Source: Vitis vinifera
Lineage: Eukaryota > Streptophyta > Magnoliopsida > Vitales > Vitaceae
Direction: 5' to 3'
Assembly: GCF_030704535.1 (NCBI RefSeq)
Contig: NC_081812.1
Coordinates: forward strand, 22,357,501 to 22,421,500
DNA: 64,000 bases
The notes below the pieces were generated by a model, which had not been told where the DNA came from, ran no database searches, and saw only the letters and a program-made list of their open reading frames with translations. The position numbers and the translations under genes were made by a program. Of this stretch, positions 57,901-64,000 are shown piece after piece; the stretch's first letter is position 1, and every line of letters starts with the position of its first letter.

Positions 57901-59069
57901 TTTTTAAGAAAAAAGTTCTAACATATTTTTCATATAAAATATATTTAATCCATATATGTATAGAAACAAAAATAACATTTTACACATTTTAAAATAACAT
58001 ATAAAAGAAATTTTATTTTATTTTATAAAATTTGCATTAATTTTCTTTATTTGGCCAAGCACTTCAAATCTTGAAAAAAATTAATCCTGAACAATCAACT
58101 CTTCACCTAACATAATATAAAAAAATGATTATTCCTATTAACTATTTATCTAAAACCATAACTTTAACAATTCTAAAAATTTCTTATATTGATATTATTA
58201 TCACCTATATTATTTTTAACTCCCTAATTAATGACAATTTAATAAGTAAGTCCCCAAATTTTCATAAAAATTTTGTCTTTTCCAAAAATCTAATCTCAAA
58301 AGTATTTTTCTTTTTCCCTTATTTATTCAAACTAAATCTCTTAAGCATATGTATTTATGATAAACTCTTTTATCATTTTAATCAAGAATGGTTTTTTATA
58401 TTATTATTATTAGGTTTTTTTTTTTGTTCATTACTTGTCTTCAATATTCTATTGCTTTTTGTCTATTATTATTATTTTCGACAAACAATACACAAATCAT
58501 GCAATCAACCTCAATTTTTTTTTTCCTTCTCTATACACAGCACCATCATAGTACCACAAATAGGTTTCCTAAACACCACCTCTATTTCTTCTCTTTTATT
58601 ATTATTAATATTATTTTTTTCTCTTCACAAAGTCAACATCCCGACATTTCCTTGCTTTTTTTTCCAATCCCATTTAGTCGTTACACCCTCCGACCATTCT
58701 TTTTTTCTTCTTTTCTTTTCTTTACACCACACACACCACCACGTCCATTATTTTTATTATTATAATTTTTCTTTTCTTTTTACTCATCACAAAGTCATGC
58801 CCTCACTCTCATCCTTCTTCCCTTTCCATTTTTAGTTTGATTTCTTTTTATTTTTTTTCCATATTCTACAATTCGTCGCCTAACACATTTTCATTTTTTT
58901 TCCAAAGTCAAGCATTTTTTTCATAGCTATACAATTTTCCTATAATTTTTCCTTTCTATTTATTTATTTATTTTGATTTTTACATGTTTAGATCTAATCA
59001 TTTCAATTTTTGAATTTTCTCTATTTTTATCATTAAATCAATTTATATTCATAAATTTTCAATCATTTT
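55000..59069. other. Intergenic DNA upstream of the polygalacturonase
   Basis: No gene is recognised in 4 kb. Bases 55.0-56.4 kb are mixed-composition promoter-distal DNA. Around 56.58-56.85 kb is a degraded AT-rich segment resembling the Tourist-like MITEs of 8.98 kb. Bases 58.1-58.85 kb are T/C-rich low-complexity sequence, which creates two long overlapping plus-strand frames without any domain. Confidence 0.35.
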
Positions 59070-61718
59070 TGTGAAACCAAGGTTTGGTTAATCTCGGTTT
59101 TGATGATAACTGTTATAAACAATTAGGCTAATCCAATATATGGTAATCACCCTAGAGGGGGGGTGAATAGGGTGATGGTCTCTTTTTGCAAATTTAAACT
59201 ATGTGAATGTAAGAAACAATTATATGCAAGTATATAATAAGCAATATAAATACAATTGCATATAAATTAAAAGAGTAGGGAATAGAGAATGCAAATACAA
59301 GATTTTATAGTGGTTCGGCGCAACCCGACCTACATCCACTCTCCTCTAGCTTCAATCCTAAGCTTAAGGTTCCACTAATTCAAGGCTTCCAAACCAAGCC
59401 TTCAAGTAATACAATTGGATTATGGTTCCAATTCACCCTCTTGGACTTTTGGCTCCAAGCACCCTTTACACTTCTCAAGAGATATCCCACTCTTGAGAAA
59501 CTTCATCTCAAAGATTTACAAATAAATGATCTCACAAAATCCTAGTACAAAAACTTTAAGCTCAAATAATATAAGAATATTAGGATTGAAAGGTGCACTA
59601 AAGATATACAAGTTTTAGAACAATGGTGCGCTCAAAAAACACCTTTTCAAGGCTCAAATATATTCAAGAAATGTTTGGGAAGGTTAAGTTTTTTAAACAA
59701 TGAAGATTGAAGCCTTTTTATAGAAGAGAAAAACCAAACTAGCCGTTTGGGGGTTCGATCGGTCGAGTTAGGGGTCGACCGGTTGACTAGTCGTTAGCAT
59801 TTAATGTTTGGCAAGTGACCGTTGGGCCTCAACCGGACCTCGATCGGGAAGAGAATCACCTCGATCGGGAAGAGAAACCCACTGGGAGAGAGAGAAACTT
59901 TTTGACATCCCTCAACCGGTCCTTGACCTGACGAGCACAACCGGTCGACTGGTTCCTCAACAGGTTGAGCCATTTTTTGGCTCAACAACCAACTTTTTCA
60001 ACTTAAAACCTTTTAAAACAAGTTTGAAAAATATTTAACACAAGGTTTTAGTTGAAAAACATGAAATCATCTAATTCTTAAAATATTTAAAACAAAATAA
60101 CTCTTGGATGATTTTGGTGCATAAGTAAAGAATGTAATGCATGAAAATCCTAGTGCACCAACAACTTTACAAAGAGATCTTATGAAGCTTAGGTCTTGAA
60201 AAACACTTCTCTTTGAAGTGGTCTTCTTCTTCATGATTTCTCCTTAACTTGATTTGCTTTATGATTGTCACTTTGGAAATCGTCTTGCCTAATCACACTT
60301 GAAATATAATCATTAGTTCTAAACTTTGTTTTGTTATCATCAAAATCAAGATTAACCAAATCTTGGTTTCACAATAACAAAACAAGGTTTACAACTAATG
60401 ATTATATTTCAAGTGTGATTAGGCAAAACGGTTTCCAAAATGGCAATCACAAAGACAAATCAAATCAAGGAGAAATCATAAAGAAGAATGCCACTTTAAA
60501 GAGAAGTGTTTTTCAAGATCTAAGTTTCATAAGATCTCTTTGTAAGGTTGTTGGTGTACTAAGATTTTCATGCATTACATTCTTTACTTATGCACCAAAA
60601 TCATTCAAAAGTTATTTTGTTTTAAATATTTTAAAATTGGATGATTTCATGTTTTCAATTAAAACTTTGTGTCAAATGTTTTTCAAATTTGTTTAAAATG
60701 TTTTAAGTTGAAAAAGTTGGTTGTTGAGCCAAAAACGATTCAACCAGTTGAACCGGATGAGGAGTCGGTCGACCGCCAGCTTAACCGGTCTAGGAGTTGG
60801 TTGACCCCCAGTTCAACCGGTCAAGGGTATGAATAATAACCAGTCAACGGCCAGCTCAACCAATTGAGGGATACAAAAAACCTTATCTCTCTTCCAGAAT
60901 GGTTGTTCAACCAGATGAGGAACTGGTCAGCCCACACCTCAACCGGTCAAGGTACGATCGAGGTCCAATGGTCACCTGCCAAGCATTAAATGCTAACGAC
61001 TAGTCAACCGGTCGATCCCTAACTCAACCGATCGAACCCCCAATGGCTAGTTTGGTTTTTTTTCCTCTATAAAAAAACTTCAAATCTTCATTGTTTAAGA
61101 ACTCAACCTTCTCAAACCTTTCTTGAATATATTTGAGTCTTGGAAGAGTGTTTTGAGTGCATCATTGTTCTAAAACTTGCATATCATTAGTGTACTTTTC
61201 AATCCTAATTTTCTTGTATCATTTGAGCTTAAAGTTTTTGTATTAGGATTTTGTGAGATCATTTATTTATAAATCTTTGAGATGAAGTTTCTCAAGTGTA
61301 AGGTATCACTTGAGAGGTTGTTCAAGAGTAAGATATCTCTTGAGAATTGTAAATGGTGCTTGGAGCCAAAAGTCCAAGAGGGTGGACTAGAACTATAATC
61401 CAATTGTATTGTTTGAAGGTTTGGTTTGGAAGCCTTGAATAAGTGGAACCTAAAGCTTGGGATTGAAGTTAGAAGAAAGTAGATGTAGGTCGGGTTGCGC
61501 CGAACCATTATAAAATCTTATATTTGCATTCTCTCTTCCTTACTCTTTTACTTTATATGCAATTGTCTTTATATTGTTTTATTATATATTTGCATATATT
61601 TGTCTCTTACATTCACATAGTTTAAATTTATAAAAAGAGACCATCACCCTATTCACTCCCTCCCCTCTTCCCCTCTAGGGTGATTACCATAAGTTAGATT
61701 AGCCTAATTTTTCTAACA
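59070..61718 (+). mobile_element. Solo LTR (outer) carrying a nested inverted LTR
   Basis: The outer LTR reads TGTGAAACCAAGG at 59070 and resumes after the insertion to end TTTCTAACA at 61718. It is flanked by a perfect 5-bp target duplication ATTTT (59065-59069 and 61719-61723). Without the insertion it would be ~1.38 kb. It contains the phrase ending ...CCATCACCCTATTCACTCC...CTCTAGGGTGATTACCAT common in plant LTRs, and many ACCGGTCGA-like motifs. No internal retroelement region is left. It is interrupted 41 bp from its start by another LTR of the same family in reverse. Confidence 0.9.
59111..60373 (-). mobile_element. Solo LTR (inner, reversed) nested in the outer LTR
   Basis: A 1263-bp LTR of the same family on the minus strand. 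In plus orientation it starts TGTTATAAACAATTAGG and ends CTTGGTTTCACA, so on its own strand it is TGTGAAACC...TTATAACA. It is bracketed by a perfect 5-bp target duplication ATAAC (59106-59110 and 60374-60378) taken from the outer LTR. With the outer body it makes inverted arms of ~1.25 kb and a loop of under 50 bp. The two copies show a modest number of differences by eye. Confidence 0.9.
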
Positions 61719-61723
61719 ATTTT

Positions 61724-62078
61724 TATCTAAAAAGTAAACAAATAAACTTTAATTTAGATTTAGATTTTTCAAAGAACAACAAAAGTGTTCAAACCTAATT
61801 AATAAATCAAAAATATTAATATAAGGGTTAGAATCTTATCTAGAAAACTAATATTTAAATCATAAACCTTCAAATCTTTAGTTCTATATTATCCTATGTT
61901 CTCTAATATTTGTAATCATCATATAAAATGGTTTTTTAAATAAAGAATACAAGAAAAATCTAATTTATATGTAGAGTTTTTAAATGGAAAAAGACTTTTC
62001 TATCTTTATTAAATTTATTAAATTTATTTTTTATCTTTCTTTCATTCTAATTTAACAATATATTTGGGGCATTACAAT
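61724..62078. other. AT-rich spacer
   Basis: About 350 bases of AT-rich DNA between the nested LTRs and the polygalacturonase fragment. No gene or repeat was recognised. Confidence 0.4.
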
Positions 62079-62300
62079 CCCTTGGCATGGAAACTTATCG
62101 CTGCAATAAAGCTTTATGGCCTCATTTGAAGAATTTGTTCTTTTAATGTTCGAGTACAACACATTTTGCACTTGAACCGCCCAGCTCTACACCATTTGTA
62201 TTAGGGAAATCATGAACAATTAATTGAAGGTTAATGATATTGGTTTTGTTTGTCAAGATATGGGTTGAACTTTTGAGTTTCCATACCTTTGATTTGTGTT
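62079..62300 (-). pseudogene. Polygalacturonase gene fragment (last exon and intron remnant)
   Basis: On the minus strand 62188-62079 matches the first half of the last polygalacturonase exon ([10 protein letters not shown], then C-S-D-K-F-P-C-Q-G). It carries several replacements relative to the two full genes, for example Tyr-Cys in place of Asp-Cys. Bases 62189-62297 match the preceding intron and the last bases of exon 8. The rest of the gene is absent. The stop-proximal half of the exon is missing on the low-coordinate side, and on the high side the match breaks off at ~62300. It is a leftover of a third polygalacturonase copy. Confidence 0.8.
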
Positions 62301-62344
62301 CAATTAGTTTCCATAGTTTTGTGATGACAACAATATTTATATGG

Positions 62345-62800
62345 GCCAATTTCATGTTGCATGCATTTTTAAAATAAATAAATAAATAAATATGTATATA
62401 TATATATATATATATACATATTTATTTATTTATTTATTTATTTTTATTTTTTTATTATTTTGTGGAAATACCATATAGCATGGTATTGAATCAAGGGAGA
62501 AAAACTCTGAAGAAAAAAATTAATTTTCAGAAAAATGAAAAGAATTAGTAAATACTAAGATGAAAATTAACAACAAATAAATGGTCATTTTATTGATGAT
62601 AAACAATAAGAGAACATCAACTCCATTGTATTGACAGATAGTATTGTGTGTTGGGCTACATTCCAATACTAAGTGGTCTTATTCTATCATAAACAAATTA
62701 ATATCACATACTCGCTGTTACTTTTCAATAATGAGTATATATGTATAAACACCAATAAGTGTGTGATCAGAACCAATAACCCTAGCTTCCATGCAATTCT
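62345..62800 (-). repeat. Duplicated 3' flank of the polygalacturonase genes
   Basis: It matches 51.94-52.34 kb closely (GGGCCAATTTCATGTTG start, then GCATGGTATTGAATCAAGG and AATAAGAGAACATCAACTCC). The duplication that made the second gene therefore includes ~450 bp of 3' flank. An (AAAT)n/(TA)n/(TTTA)n palindromic microsatellite at about 62371-62443 is expanded compared with the first copy. Confidence 0.8.
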
Positions 62801-64000
62801 CAAGTGCAACTTGGAGACACATCTCCTTTTTCAGTCACTTTGGCATTGTTGCACACAGCTTTGGTTGCTCTTCCTCCTCCAATTTCTATATCAATGTCTT
62901 GCAGCACAACCCCCTGACATGGAAACTTGTCGCTACAATCAAGTTGTATAGCCTCATTTGAAGAACTTGTTCCTTTGATGTTCTGGTACAACACATTTTG
63001 CACTTGAACCGCCCGGCTCTGCAACAAAACCAAGTAGCGCTCCATCATTTGTATTAGGGAAATCATGAACAATTAATTGAGGGTTGATGATATTGGTTTT
63101 GTTTGTGAAGATCCAGGGTTGAGGTTCGCGTTTCCATACCTGTGATTTGCATGGTTTGTCCTGGTCACAGTACTTTTGGTCTATTATTATAGGGTTTTTC
63201 ACATTATGCATTTCAATGTTCTGGAATTTGATGTTGCTTGCGCTTCCAGACCCTCCCTGCAACAAAATTCTTGTGTTAATATTTGACTGATCGAAAACTT
63301 GAGTTATTAAGTAATGAATGTAATAAGTCAATAACGCATATTAAATTAACTTATACTAAAGCTTCTTCATAATATCCGACTCATACAAACATATGTATGC
63401 ATGTTTCTTCTTACCTGCCATGTCTTGATTCTAACTCCATTTGTGGTTCCCGAAAGGGTTGCCCCGTTCACTGTAATATCTGAAACGTGAGCCTCTGAGT
63501 TTCCAGATCCTAAGCTTCCAATACTGAGGAGTTGGCCATGGAACAAAGACAAAATTCAAAAGAAATACGTATATGTTAGTGTTGATTAATGAGTCATATA
63601 TAGAAATTAAGATTAATTTAGCAATATTAATGTTGGGGTTACTGGGTTAATTACCTGATTCCATGGCCTGGTCCACAGGTGATACCAGTGGCTTGCAAGT
63701 TCTGGGTTCCACTCACAATTGAAATACAGTCGTCACCTTCAACAATCAAACAATCAAACAAAATTTGTCATTGATTCAGCATGGCTACAACTATTTAAAA
63801 AAATATATATTTTTAGTTTTGTTTTTAGGCAAATTTTGAGGATACCTGTTCCTAAAACTGAGCTTGAAATCTGGATATTTTGGGTGTCAGTCACATGGAT
63901 TCCATCAGTGTTGGGGCTGTCCCCTGGTGCAGTTACAGTGAGACCCGAAGCTTGAACACCCACGCATTTTTCAAAAGAAACATGCATTTGCTGGGCATTT
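62800..64000 (-). CDS. Polygalacturonase, GH28 (partial, runs off the window)
   Basis: The visible exons (minus) are 64000-63846 (part of exon 5), 63736-63655, 63523-63415, 63256-63140 and 63018-62800. Their lengths equal those of the gene at 52.3 kb (82, 109, 117 and 219 bp) and the splice sites are identical in position. The part seen covers S-P-N-T-D-G, GDDC, CGPGHGIS, RIKTW and the Cys-containing C-terminus. Protein differences from the first gene are few (for example WQ for WP, CDQDKP for CDGDKP, GGGRATK for GGGKAAQ). The 5' half, with the signal peptide, lies outside. No break is seen in this part, and it is a secreted pectin-degrading enzyme like its neighbour. Confidence 0.92.

Noticed and set aside
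58125-58835. Plus-strand frames of 236 and 125 codons
   Set aside because: T/C-rich low-complexity DNA gives two overlapping open frames with phenylalanine, leucine and serine runs. Neither has a domain.
59808-60038. Frames in the nested LTRs
   Set aside because: They lie inside LTR sequence recognised by its ends and target duplications. LTRs do not normally encode protein.
1-64000. tRNA and rRNA genes
   Set aside because: I searched by eye for T-loop (GGTTCRA) and paired-stem signatures and rRNA-like blocks on both strands and found no convincing candidate. A tRNAscan-SE run would settle this.

Overview
The window is nuclear DNA from a flowering plant, almost certainly grapevine (Vitis). 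It is AT-rich, its genes carry GT-AG introns, and the intergenic DNA is full of MITEs and LTR relics. The intron-less LRR gene at 7.4-8.4 kb matches, from memory, the 333-residue grapevine polygalacturonase-inhibiting protein. No bacterial-type operons, CRISPR arrays, rRNA genes or convincing tRNA genes were seen.

Layout. 0.39-5.9 kb: a long-terminal-inverted-repeat DNA element whose two ~1.4-kb arms flank 16 tandem units of a 168-bp satellite. 7.4-8.4 kb: PGIP (minus strand). 8.88-11.5 kb: a tandem segmental duplication carrying Tourist-like MITEs, one present in only one copy. 14.1-14.5 kb: a ~110-bp tandem repeat. 14.9-19.0 kb: a five-coding-exon alpha/beta hydrolase of the ABHD18/DUF2048 family (minus). 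20.1-26.9 kb: possible exons of an unrecognised plus-strand gene, with two fossil Ty1/copia fragments in inverted orientation between them. 27.3-47.0 kb: four intact two-exon cytochrome P450 genes of CYP93A type, all on the minus strand. The last two lie in a ~6-kb tandem duplication, one copy of which also holds a solo LTR. 52.3-54.9 kb: a complete nine-exon polygalacturonase (GH28). 59.07-61.72 kb: one solo LTR nested in reverse orientation inside another of the same family, making a ~1.25-kb-arm palindrome. 62.1-64.0 kb: a polygalacturonase fragment, then the 3' half of a second, nearly identical polygalacturonase that runs off the window.

How the genes relate. The CYP93A-like P450s are a local tandem array of probable phenylpropanoid/flavonoid-type hydroxylases with diverging active-site I-helices. 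The hydrolase is probably housekeeping. The polygalacturonases are secreted pectin-degrading enzymes, and the PGIP is an apoplastic inhibitor aimed mainly at fungal polygalacturonases, so having both in 64 kb is suggestive but may be chance. All gene models were built by hand from reading frames and splice signals. Every intron of the complete gene models has GT-AG ends and the exon phases join without gaps.
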